A DNA stretch of 64,000 nucleotides from Sinomicrobium soli (GTDB lineage Bacteria > Bacteroidota > Bacteroidia > Flavobacteriales > Flavobacteriaceae): the NCBI RefSeq assembly GCF_003285545.1, contig NZ_QLNV01000001.1, positions 1 through 64,000 of the forward strand. Reading direction: 5' to 3'. The notes beneath the pieces are model-generated. The model worked only from the letters and a program-made list of their open reading frames with translations, did not search any database and was not told the DNA's origin. Positions 43,730-52,378 of this stretch are shown here, piece by piece; positions within the stretch are counted from its first letter, which is position 1; every line of letters starts with the position of its first letter. A program made the translations under genes and the position numbers.

Positions 43730-45151
43730 CTATAACTCGTCCAGCGGTATCCCGAAATAAAATTCCAGGACCTTCAGCTTGAACACATAATCGTATTTTG
43801 TCCTGACGAATTCCGCTTCCGCATTATCTACCCTGGCCTGTGCCTGGGCATAATCGAAACCGTTCATCAACCCTACATTATAGCGTTCCCGGGCATAATT
43901 ATAGGCTTCTTTCCGGGCCTCCAGGGCTTTTCCGGCTGCTTCATAACTCTTGTAAGCGGCCCGGGTATCGTTCCACGCCTGGTGTACGGCATTGTCGAGG
44001 TCCAGCTTGTCCTGCTCCAGCTGGTTTTTGGTCCGCTCCAGGTTTACTTCACTTCGCTTCACACTGTTTCGCGCCGAAAAACCGTTAAAGACCGGGATAC
44101 TGAGCTGCAACCCATACGAATGCCCGTCATTCAGCGACCACTGGTCGAAAAAAGGCATCGGCCCCCGCACCCCCATGATCTCCCTCGGCGTCACCACAGC
44201 TTCTTCGGTAGAAGGGACCACCCCTATCGGTACCAGGTCGAATTCTCCGGTACCTACAGACCTGTCCTGGTACGATATCCTGGTATCGTATCCGTAATAG
44301 GCAGACAAGGTCGGCAACAGTGCCCCCTTGGCTATTTCCACATCTTTTTCGGCCAGCGCCACATTGGTTTCCGAAAATTTTATATCGTTCCTGAACGTCA
44401 GGGCCTTTTCGTAAATAGTCCGGGGCGATTCATCCGGGATCCGGGATTCGGGCATTACAAAATCTTCATCTGCCACATCAAAGTTCTCATAGTCATCGAT
44501 AAGCAGGAGCTGCGCCAGCGATATCCTGGACAACCTGAGTTCATTTTCCGCATTCACGATCTGTTGTTCCTGGGTAGCCGCAGTAGCTTCTATTTCCAGC
44601 AGGTCGCCCCGGGGAACCACTCCTGAGGTCACCAGCTCCCTGGTCTTTTTCAGGTCCTGTACCGTAACCGCATACTGTGCCCTGGCCACTTCCAGGTTTT
44701 CCCTGCTGAAAAGCACCTGCAGGTATCCGTTGGCTACCGAAAGCGCTATATCATCTTTCATATCGGCCAGTTTATACCTGTTGGCCAGAATGCTCAGGTT
44801 GGCCCTTCTCAAGGTCTTTACATTCTGCAACCCCTTAAATACATCTACGCTCACCGACCCCTGGAAAGAGGTAAACTGCGTCGTCTGGTTTTCGAGCAAC
44901 CCCGTGGTAATATTCTGGTTGAGCCCGATATTCCAGGAGTGAGAGGTTCCCAGATTGATCTTGGGGAGAAAATTCCCCACCGCATCCGATTTATTGACTT
45001 CCGCATCGCGGGAATCCAGTTCGGTCTGTCTTACGCTGATATTGTGTTTCAGGGCATACTCAATACAGGACTTCAGGGTCCATTTTTTGGCCTGGGAATG
45101 GGCCAGGAAGGTTGTGAGGAGAAAAGTAAGAAAAAATAGTCTTGTTCTCAT
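43730..45151 (-). CDS. TolC family outer-membrane efflux protein
   Basis: A 473-residue outer-membrane factor with a signal peptide (cleavage after FLAHS-QA, near residue 20) and two repeats of long alpha-helical hairpins typical of TolC (SCIEYALKHNISVRQTELD; ARERYNVGLMNGFDYAQAQARVDNAEAEF). It would form the trimeric exit duct of the tripartite pump encoded upstream. It is the last gene of the operon ATPase-permease-permease-adaptor-TolC. Confidence 0.92.
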   Translation of the reverse strand: MRTRLFFLTFLLTTFLAHSQAKKWTLKSCIEYALKHNISVRQTELDSRDAEVNKSDAVGNFLPKINLGTSHSWNIGLNQNITTGLLENQTTQFTSFQGSVSVDVFKGLQNVKTLRRANLSILANRYKLADMKDDIALSVANGYLQVLFSRENLEVARAQYAVTVQDLKKTRELVTSGVVPRGDLLEIEATAATQEQQIVNAENELRLSRISLAQLLLIDDYENFDVADEDFVMPESRIPDESPRTIYEKALTFRNDIKFSETNVALAEKDVEIAKGALLPTLSAYYGYDTRISYQDRSVGTGEFDLVPIGVVPSTEEAVVTPREIMGVRGPMPFFDQWSLNDGHSYGLQLSIPVFNGFSARNSVKRSEVNLERTKNQLEQDKLDLDNAVHQAWNDTRAAYKSYEAAGKALEARKEAYNYARERYNVGLMNGFDYAQAQARVDNAEAEFVRTKYDYVFKLKVLEFYFGIPLDEL

Positions 45152-45160
45152 AAGGGTTAT

Positions 45161-46276
45161 TTATTGTTTTTTAAGCGGTTCCGTTTTGTTCCACACTTTT
45201 ACCCGGTCACTTTCCGAAAGTCCGGATACTATTTCGATATTGATACCGTCGGAGATCCCTGTTTCCACATCCCGCCGCTCAAATTCCTGTTCTCCCGTCT
45301 CCACCTCCACATAGGGCTCTTCCGTTTCCTTGTCGAACTGGAGCAGGGCTTCCTTTACAGCCAGTACGTCTTCCTTCTTGTCGAGCACCAGGGAAGCATT
45401 GGCACTGTACCCTGCCCTGATAAAATACCCTTCTTCCATAAAGACATTGGCTTCTATCCTGAACTGTATCACTCCCGAGGAGGTTTCTTCCTCTTCGTTC
45501 CATTTGGGAGCCACAAACTTCAATTCCCCGTCAAATTCCTTGTCGGGAATGGCCCCGAAACTTATTTTCAGCGGAGAGCCGACTTCCAGTTTCCCTACTT
45601 CGGCCTCGTCTACCAATCCCTGAAAGATCATTTTCGAGAGATCGGCTATACTGGCGATGGTGGTCCCGTCGTTAAAATTGTTACTCTCTATAACCTGGTC
45701 CCCTACTTTAACCGGTATTTCCAGTATGGTTCCGGCAATAGTAGCCTTGATATTGGTATTGGCACTGCTCGACCCCCCGGCCGATCCTTCCCGGATGATC
45801 TGAAGATCGCTCTGGGCATTGGCCAGTTCCTGTTTCGCCTGGTTATGGGTGAGTTCTATATTGTTGAATTCCTGGGCAGAAATAACCCCCTTGTCGAAAA
45901 GTTCCTTATTCCGCTTGTATTCTATCTCCGCGTTCCCCAGCGATATCCTGGCATTACTCACCCTTCCCCTTGCGGTGTTGAGCGTTTGTTCATTGGGTAC
46001 TACCGTTATTTTGGCGATAAGATCGCCGGCTTCCAGCACATCGCCCTCTTCCACCAGTATTTCTCCTATGATACCGGAGATCTGCGGCTTTATGGCTACC
46101 TCATCTTCGGGGATCACCTTTCCAGTAGCTACCGATTTCTCCTGGATGGTTGTTTTAAACGGGGTTTCCGTATCGTAGGTTATGGGCGACTTGCTGTTGG
46201 ATTTTACAAAATAGGCTGCAGCCAGAAGTGCTCCTACGATCAGGACACCGATTCCCAAATACTTTACAATTTTCAT
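45161..46276 (-). CDS. Periplasmic adaptor subunit of efflux pump (MacA/HlyD family)
   Basis: A 371-residue membrane fusion protein with one N-terminal membrane helix (about 5-23), a lipoyl half-motif (VEEGDVLEAGDLIAKI near 75-90), an alpha-helical hairpin (TLNTARGRVSNARISLGNAEIEYKRNKELF), and beta-barrel and membrane-proximal domains. It would bridge the MacB-like permeases and the TolC protein. It lies 9 bases before the TolC gene and 53 after the second permease. Confidence 0.92.
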   Translation of the reverse strand: MKIVKYLGIGVLIVGALLAAAYFVKSNSKSPITYDTETPFKTTIQEKSVATGKVIPEDEVAIKPQISGIIGEILVEEGDVLEAGDLIAKITVVPNEQTLNTARGRVSNARISLGNAEIEYKRNKELFDKGVISAQEFNNIELTHNQAKQELANAQSDLQIIREGSAGGSSSANTNIKATIAGTILEIPVKVGDQVIESNNFNDGTTIASIADLSKMIFQGLVDEAEVGKLEVGSPLKISFGAIPDKEFDGELKFVAPKWNEEEETSSGVIQFRIEANVFMEEGYFIRAGYSANASLVLDKKEDVLAVKEALLQFDKETEEPYVEVETGEQEFERRDVETGISDGINIEIVSGLSESDRVKVWNKTEPLKKQ

Positions 46277-46329
46277 CTATGACACTCTAATTGGTTATTC
46301 TTTTCTCTTTATCTGTTCGTATGCTGTAA

Positions 46330-47595
46330 CTATTCTTCCCTGAGGGCATCGATAGGCTTGATATTCACCGCCCGCTGTGCCGGAATGAGCCCGATCAGGG
46401 TTCCCAGGCCGATCATGATCAGCAGGGCTCCCAGAATATAGGGTATGGGCACTGTGGGATTGGTATACGGGAAATCTCCTCCTCCCTGGGTCATCATATT
46501 GATCAATGCGAGCACCATGGCCCCCAGTATGATCCCCATGATCCCGGCTACCAGGGTAAGAAAAACAGATTCGAGCAGTATCTGCCCCCTCACCTCGGCG
46601 GGAGTAGCTCCCAGCGCCCTTCTCACTCCCAGTTCCCGGGTACGCTCCTTTACCGATATCAGCAGGATGTTCCCTATGGCGATAACCCCGGCGATGATGG
46701 TGGCCATCCCCACAAAGAGGGATAAAAAATTTAATCCACGGGCAAAGCCGAAAAGTTTTGAGAAAGCCTCTCCCAGGTTAAACCCTCCGAAGGCCCTTTC
46801 ATCATCGGGATGCACCTTATGCCTGCGCTTCAGCAGGTTCTTCACATCCTTTTCCAGGGCGACAATGTCGACATCCTCATAGGCTGCAATGGCCATCCAC
46901 CCTACATCCTCTCCCGTATTGAATATCTTCCGGTAGGTCGTGTAAGGCAGCATGAGGGCACTATCGCCTTCGAAATCCACATTTTCCGATTTTTTATACA
47001 CCCCGATCACCTGCAGGTATACATTGTTGAGCTTTACAAAATTCCCTACCGGGTCTTCGTCCTTGTCGAAGAGATCGTTTCTCACCCGCTCGCCGATCAC
47101 ACATACCCTCCGCTCTTTCACAATATCCATTTCATTGAGAAAGCGGCCTCCTTCGTATATTTTTTTCTTCGAGATCTTGTCCACTACCGGATAATCCCCG
47201 AAAACCGGGTAGGTACCGTATTTCGTCCCTCTTGAAACGGTGGGCGGGGCGCCCCCGAATACTCCCATCACATTCCTCGGAGCGATAAACTGGATCTCCG
47301 GCAACTTGTTCTTCAGGTCCTCCACATCCCCCAGCTTGAGCCTTATCGTTCTTCCTATCTTAAACCCCGCATAAGGAATACTGGTTCGCTGGGTCCATAT
47401 AAACATGCTGTTATTGGCGATGCCCTGAAATTCCTTTTCGAAACCGTTATCCAGCCCCTTGGTGGCCCCGGAAAGGGCGATATACACAAATATCCCCCAG
47501 AGCACCCCGATAATGGTAATCACGGTACGCACCTTGTTCTTCCGGATAGACCCGAAAATTTCCTGCCATGTATCCCTGTCAAAAATAAACCGCAT
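46330..47595 (-). CDS. MacB-like ABC transporter permease (second copy)
   Basis: A 421-residue protein with the MacB layout: one N-terminal membrane helix (about 19-40), a large periplasmic domain, and three C-terminal helices with the FtsX domain (SVKERTRELGVRRALGATPAEVRGQILLES). Unlike E. coli MacB it has no ATPase domain; that is a separate gene. It is about the same length and plan as the permease just upstream, and the two may form a heterodimer. Confidence 0.92.
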   Translation of the reverse strand: MRFIFDRDTWQEIFGSIRKNKVRTVITIIGVLWGIFVYIALSGATKGLDNGFEKEFQGIANNSMFIWTQRTSIPYAGFKIGRTIRLKLGDVEDLKNKLPEIQFIAPRNVMGVFGGAPPTVSRGTKYGTYPVFGDYPVVDKISKKKIYEGGRFLNEMDIVKERRVCVIGERVRNDLFDKDEDPVGNFVKLNNVYLQVIGVYKKSENVDFEGDSALMLPYTTYRKIFNTGEDVGWMAIAAYEDVDIVALEKDVKNLLKRRHKVHPDDERAFGGFNLGEAFSKLFGFARGLNFLSLFVGMATIIAGVIAIGNILLISVKERTRELGVRRALGATPAEVRGQILLESVFLTLVAGIMGIILGAMVLALINMMTQGGGDFPYTNPTVPIPYILGALLIMIGLGTLIGLIPAQRAVNIKPIDALREE

Positions 47596-47637
47596 TAGGT
47601 GTCTTCTGTTTTGTTATTTTCCATGATATTCCCGGTA

Positions 47638-48873
47638 TTATTCATCCCTGAGTGCTACAATCGGTTTTACATTCGCCGCTTTTCTGGCCGGAACATAGCC
47701 TGCCAGTACTCCGAAAAACACGAGGATAAGTGTAGCCATAATGACAATATTGAGCCCGACCCCCGGGTTACTGATAAAATAGTCTTCCTTGAAACGGTCT
47801 CCCATAAGGGAAAGTATCCCCATTCCCAGCACCAGGCCGACATAACCGGCTATGGTCGTTATAAAAATGGATTCCTGCAACACCAGCCCGATCACCGAAG
47901 CCGGGGTGGCCCCGAGGGCCTTCCGGATACCCAGTTCCTTCGTGCGTTCCTTCACCACAAAGACCATGATATTACTGATCCCTATAACCCCGGCGATCAG
48001 GGTGCCTATACCCACGAAAACAACGACCAGTTGCAGTATGTTGGCAAACATCATGTTGCGCTGCACAATATCTGCCATATTCCGGAGATAGATGGCATTC
48101 TGGTCATCGGGCGCTATATTGTGTTTGGCCTTCAGGTACTTTTGCAGGCTCAGGTCGAAAGCCATGGCACCTGCATACCCGATATCGGTATTATAGGTCA
48201 GCATGATCTCATTGATCTTGTCGGTACCCTGGTCCAGCATCTGCCGCGTCGTATAGGGCATATAGATCATCCGCTCCTCGTTATCCCCGTCATCATCCTG
48301 GAACACCCCGACAACCCGGTACATGACACCTCCCACATCCAGGTATTTCCCCACGGCGCTCTCCGAGTGTCCGAACAGGTCGACCTCTACAAGTCTCCCG
48401 ATAACGATATTCTTGGCAAAACCGGCCATATCATGTGCATTGACATACCGCCCCTTCATGATAATGGTCTTCTGCATATCTCCATAGGGCGGGGCTATGG
48501 CATTGATACTGTAACTGTTGGACTCTCCCCTGTACCTGGCGGTAGCACTGAAGGAGATCACCGGGGTGATCTCGTCGAGATAGAGTGCAAAATCCTTTTT
48601 TATATCGTCTATATCGTCATTCCTGAATTCAATGGCCCTACCCTTCTTAAACCCTTTATACGGCTCGGAGGTCCGTCCCGGATTTATGGAAAAGGTATTG
48701 GTCGCCTCTCCCATAAAAAACTCGTTGAAGGAATTCTTCAGCCCGTTGCCCATACCGTAAAGCACGGTAAAGATAAATATCCCGAGCGCTACGGTAAAAC
48801 CCGACAGGAATGTCCTGAGCTTGTTTTTACCTATGGTCTGGAATATTTCCTGCCAGCGGTCCCTACTGAACAT
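47638..48873 (-). CDS. MacB-like ABC transporter permease (first copy)
   Basis: A 411-residue FtsX/MacB-type permease with an N-terminal helix (about 20-40), a periplasmic MacB_PCD-like domain, and C-terminal helices including VKERTKELGIRKALGATPASVIGLVLQES. Both it and the next gene start with a FDRDTWQEIF or FSRDRWQEIF segment, which shows that they arose by duplication. Its start overlaps the ATPase stop by 11 bases. Confidence 0.92.
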   Translation of the reverse strand: MFSRDRWQEIFQTIGKNKLRTFLSGFTVALGIFIFTVLYGMGNGLKNSFNEFFMGEATNTFSINPGRTSEPYKGFKKGRAIEFRNDDIDDIKKDFALYLDEITPVISFSATARYRGESNSYSINAIAPPYGDMQKTIIMKGRYVNAHDMAGFAKNIVIGRLVEVDLFGHSESAVGKYLDVGGVMYRVVGVFQDDDGDNEERMIYMPYTTRQMLDQGTDKINEIMLTYNTDIGYAGAMAFDLSLQKYLKAKHNIAPDDQNAIYLRNMADIVQRNMMFANILQLVVVFVGIGTLIAGVIGISNIMVFVVKERTKELGIRKALGATPASVIGLVLQESIFITTIAGYVGLVLGMGILSLMGDRFKEDYFISNPGVGLNIVIMATLILVFFGVLAGYVPARKAANVKPIVALRDE

Positions 48874-49567
48874 ACGATGAAGCCCTTACCTGTTCTACAA
48901 AAGAATCTTCCACGATAACACCGTCTTTCAGGTGTATGATACGTTTACACATTTGCGCGATATCGGGTTCGTGGGTTACAACCAGGATGGTCTTGCCTTC
49001 ATCATTGATCTCCTGTATGAGGTCCATGATCTCATAGGAGGTCTTGCTGTCCAGCGCCCCCGTAAGCTCATCGGCCAGCAGCACCTTGGGTTCGGCAGCC
49101 ATTGCACGGGCTATGGCCACACGCTGTTTCTGCCCTCCGGACAACTCGCTGGGAAGATGATGTGCCCAGTTCTTCAGCCCTACCTTTTCCAGGTATTTCA
49201 TGGCCTTCTCCTGCCGCTCGTTCCTGTTTACACGCTGATAGTAAAGCGGCAATGCCACATTCTCTATGGCTGTCTTATAATTGATCAGGTTGAAAGACTG
49301 GAAAATAAAGCCGAGAAACTTGTTCCTGTATTTGGCCGCCTTGGTCTCATTGAGGTTCCTGATCGGCACCCCGTCCAGGATGTATTCTCCGGAGTCTGCC
49401 TCATCGAGCATTCCCAGAATATTGAGCAGGGTGGATTTCCCCGACCCGGAAGATCCCATGATGGCCACGAGTTCCCCCTCTTCTACAGACAGGTTCAGCC
49501 CTTTGAGCACGTGAAGGGAATTAGTCCCCATGCGATAAGATTTGTGCAAGTCCTTAATTACGATCAT
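48863..49567 (-). CDS. ABC transporter ATP-binding protein (MacB/LolD type)
   Basis: A 234-residue ABC ATPase with Walker A GSSGSGKST, signature [15 protein letters not shown], and Walker B VLLADELTGALD. The form LTGALD in place of PTGNLD is common in this export subfamily. It is the first gene of the five-gene tripartite export operon and would drive both permeases. The frame is open to 49618, but the family starts at MIVIKDLHKSYRMG, so ATG 49567 is used. Confidence 0.93.
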   Translation of the reverse strand: MIVIKDLHKSYRMGTNSLHVLKGLNLSVEEGELVAIMGSSGSGKSTLLNILGMLDEADSGEYILDGVPIRNLNETKAAKYRNKFLGFIFQSFNLINYKTAIENVALPLYYQRVNRNERQEKAMKYLEKVGLKNWAHHLPSELSGGQKQRVAIARAMAAEPKVLLADELTGALDSKTSYEIMDLIQEINDEGKTILVVTHEPDIAQMCKRIIHLKDGVIVEDSFVEQVRASSYVQ

Positions 49568-49719
49568 CCTTCTGGAGCTTTGAGGTGTCATGCCGCGCAA
49601 AATCACCGGCACAGCCAAACAATATTAGTATTAGACATTCAAAAAAACAAAAAGTTACATCCGATACCATAAAATTTTCAATTTATTTCTCTTGTCACAA
49701 CAACAGATGCCGCAACATG

Positions 49720-51024
49720 CTACTTTTCCGCGAGTAACCTGTATATCAGTATGGCAGCCCTCTGCGTAAGGGCTTCAAAAGTATTCAGGTTGATATTCTC
49801 TTCCGGGGAGTGTGCGCCTTCCCCCATGGCACCGAGGCTATCCAGGCAGTCTACATATCCGCCCACAAAAGACACATCTGCAGCTCCTTTCACGAGCGGG
49901 TCAACCGCTTCTACCTCACCCAGCCCCATATCGACACTCACCTGGCTCAGTTTTTCCAGCAACTTCCTGTTACCTTCGGTAGGCTCCATGGCGGGATAGC
50001 TGTCAAAAAAAGTGATTTCCGCACGGGTACCCGGCAGGTTACGGGCCGTGATCTCCCTCATCTTCTCCCTTGCCTTTTCCTTCTGTTCTTCCGATATAAA
50101 CCGGAGCCCCCCGTCAACTACCGCCGTCCGGGCCACCACATTAGTCTTCCCGAAAGTATTTCCCTTGCTCAACGCATCGTCATACGACACCTCGGTACCT
50201 CCCAATACGGTTCCCGGATTAAAGGTCAGGTAACGGTCGTCTCCCCTTACTTCTTCATAAAATTCGTGGAGGATACGGGAAATCTCGAAGATGGCCCCGG
50301 CGCCTACTCCCTCACTGAAAATATCGGCAGAGTGGGCCTGCCTGCCGGTAACTTCCACTTTCCACCCGGAAGAACCGCGTCGTGCCATGGTAGCTTCCGA
50401 AAAACCGGTAGAGGGCTCAAATCCCAGGGCCACATCGCTCCGCTTTGCCGCATCGATCAGATCTTTCCTGCTTACGGACAGTGGCTTCCCGGTATACTCT
50501 TCATCCCCCATCAGTGCTACAATAACCTGCCTGCCCTTTAAAAGTCCGTTTTCACGAAGTGCCTTTAAAGCATACAAAATAATGGCATTTCCCCCCTTCA
50601 TATCATTGACCCCGGGCCCGGTAGCTGTACTGTCATTTATTTTTTTCATGGTCTGAAACGGGCTGTCCTCTTCGAAAACCGTGTCCAGGTGGCCTATAAG
50701 CAATACTTTTTTACCCTTTGTTCCGCGTGTTTCTACAAAAAGGTGACCCGCACGGTCCATTTCCGCCGGCATATCCACCCATCGCGTATCGAACCCTATC
50801 CCGGCAAACACATCGGCAAACACCTGCCCTACCTCCTGCACACCGGCATGGTTCATCGTTCCGCTGTTGATATTGACCACCTTTTCGGTAAACTCCAGCT
50901 GGTCTTCAAAATTCCGGCTTACGGCAGCCGCGATCCGGCGTTCGGTTTTAGAAAGATTCTGGGCGTGGCCTGCAACTACAGCCAGCACCAATCCTGTACT
51001 GAAAAAGGTCCGGAATCGTGACAT
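49720..51024 (-). CDS. M20 family metallopeptidase, exported
   Basis: A 434-residue zinc peptidase of the M20 (glutamate carboxypeptidase-like) family with a signal peptide (cleavage after VAGHA, near residue 21). Metal and catalytic residues can be placed in LIGHLDTVFE, GPGVNDMKGG, MGDEEYTG and the late GEGAHSPEE; the dimerisation domain lies between (SGWKVEVTGRQAHSAD). It should cut small peptides or acylated amino acids in the periplasm. It stands alone on the minus strand. Confidence 0.92.
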   Translation of the reverse strand: MSRFRTFFSTGLVLAVVAGHAQNLSKTERRIAAAVSRNFEDQLEFTEKVVNINSGTMNHAGVQEVGQVFADVFAGIGFDTRWVDMPAEMDRAGHLFVETRGTKGKKVLLIGHLDTVFEEDSPFQTMKKINDSTATGPGVNDMKGGNAIILYALKALRENGLLKGRQVIVALMGDEEYTGKPLSVSRKDLIDAAKRSDVALGFEPSTGFSEATMARRGSSGWKVEVTGRQAHSADIFSEGVGAGAIFEISRILHEFYEEVRGDDRYLTFNPGTVLGGTEVSYDDALSKGNTFGKTNVVARTAVVDGGLRFISEEQKEKAREKMREITARNLPGTRAEITFFDSYPAMEPTEGNRKLLEKLSQVSVDMGLGEVEAVDPLVKGAADVSFVGGYVDCLDSLGAMGEGAHSPEENINLNTFEALTQRAAILIYRLLAEK

Positions 51025-51142
51025 AGATATATTTTTAATATATAAGGAGTGCTAATTTAAGGATTTTCGCGCATTTGTCTCCCGGAATATATACAATACT
51101 GTTCCGGTCGGTTCCCGGCTTGCCGCAAAAAGCCGTGCAACA

Positions 51143-52378
51143 TCAATCGAACCGCATTGCCCTGGCCGGTACGATCCTGGTAATGATATAGGAAGGCAGC
51201 AGCAGCATGGCCAGGCACAGGAGCAGGATACCGGAATTGAGCAGTATAATATAGCCCGGACTGATATATACCGGAGCCTCGACCACGTAATAGTTACTCG
51301 GGTCCAGCTTTATCCATCCCGTGTACTTCTGAAGAAACAGCAATCCGAGCCCGACCAGGTTTCCCCAGAACAGTCCGACCAGGATAAGATAGGCCGCATT
51401 GTAAAGGAAGATCTTGCGCACGCTCCAGTTTGCACTCCCCAGCGCCTTGAGAATACCGATCATGGGGGTGCGTTCCAGTATAAGCACGAGCAATGCGGTA
51501 ATCATGTTGAACCCTCCCACGACGATCAGGATACCGATAATAAGTGCCGTGTTGAAATCGAACATACCGAGCCATTCGAATATGGAGGGAAACTCCTCCA
51601 GGATAGTGGTCGAATCGAGCGTGGAAAGCGTCTGCCCGTAAACCCGGTAGCCTACCTCCTCCAGCCTGTCGAAATCGGCAATAAACAGCTCAAACTTTCC
51701 TACCTGGTCTTCTTCCCAGCGGTTCATGCGCTGTATGTGACGAAGATCGGTAAACACATATCTCGCATCAAAATCCTGAAAACCGCTATCGTAAAGCCCG
51801 GTGATCCTGAAAATACGCTGGTTGGGTACGGAACTCTCTTCATCTCTCAGGAAAAATGCGTAAAACGTATCGCCCACCTCCAGTTTCAGCCTGTTGGCCA
51901 GGTACCTGGAAAGCAGCACCTCATTATTGAGCTTTCCTCTAAAGTCAGGTAATTTTCCCGATACCAGGTATTCTGAAAAGTACCTCCAGTCGTAATCGCT
52001 TCCCACCCCTTTCGCTATGATCCCTTCAAAGGTGTCTTCAAGCCGGATGATCCCCGCTTTAGAAGCCACTCCCTGAATATGGGTGATTTCGGGGATCTCC
52101 CTGAATTCCGGGTAAAAATCCTGCTTCAGCGATATCGGGTGCACAGAAACTTCAGACTGGTTGTTGTCGTAGTTGTAGATCTGGATATGCCCGTTAAAGG
52201 CCGAGACCTTTTCCCTGATCTTCTGTTGCAGCCCTACTCCCGCCGCAACGGAAACCAGCATGACCACCAGTCCTATGGCTATGGCAGCTATGGCAATTTT
52301 TATAATTGGTGCCGATACACTACTTTTATAATCTTTGGACCTTATAATGCGTTTTGCTATGAAAAACTCTAAATTCAA
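51143..52378 (-). CDS. LolC/E-type FtsX-domain ABC permease
   Basis: A 411-residue permease with one N-terminal helix (about 23-47), a periplasmic domain (FNGHIQIYNYDNN), and three C-terminal helices with the LolE-like segment MIGILKALGSANWSVRKIFLYNAAYL. This plan fits lipoprotein-release permeases (LolC/LolE), which extract outer-membrane lipoproteins. No ATPase gene is next to it. The family start is NLEFFIAKRI, here preceded only by a TTG codon (52376-52378), which is taken as start; a TATTTTTG box lies 25 bases upstream. The longer open frame reads into the opposite gene. Confidence 0.85.
   Translation of the reverse strand: MNLEFFIAKRIIRSKDYKSSVSAPIIKIAIAAIAIGLVVMLVSVAAGVGLQQKIREKVSAFNGHIQIYNYDNNQSEVSVHPISLKQDFYPEFREIPEITHIQGVASKAGIIRLEDTFEGIIAKGVGSDYDWRYFSEYLVSGKLPDFRGKLNNEVLLSRYLANRLKLEVGDTFYAFFLRDEESSVPNQRIFRITGLYDSGFQDFDARYVFTDLRHIQRMNRWEEDQVGKFELFIADFDRLEEVGYRVYGQTLSTLDSTTILEEFPSIFEWLGMFDFNTALIIGILIVVGGFNMITALLVLILERTPMIGILKALGSANWSVRKIFLYNAAYLILVGLFWGNLVGLGLLFLQKYTGWIKLDPSNYYVVEAPVYISPGYIILLNSGILLLCLAMLLLPSYIITRIVPARAMRFD

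Noticed and set aside
47599-48918. Plus-strand open frame of 439 codons opposite the first MacB-like permease
   Set aside because: Antisense frame over a conserved permease; it shows no domain.
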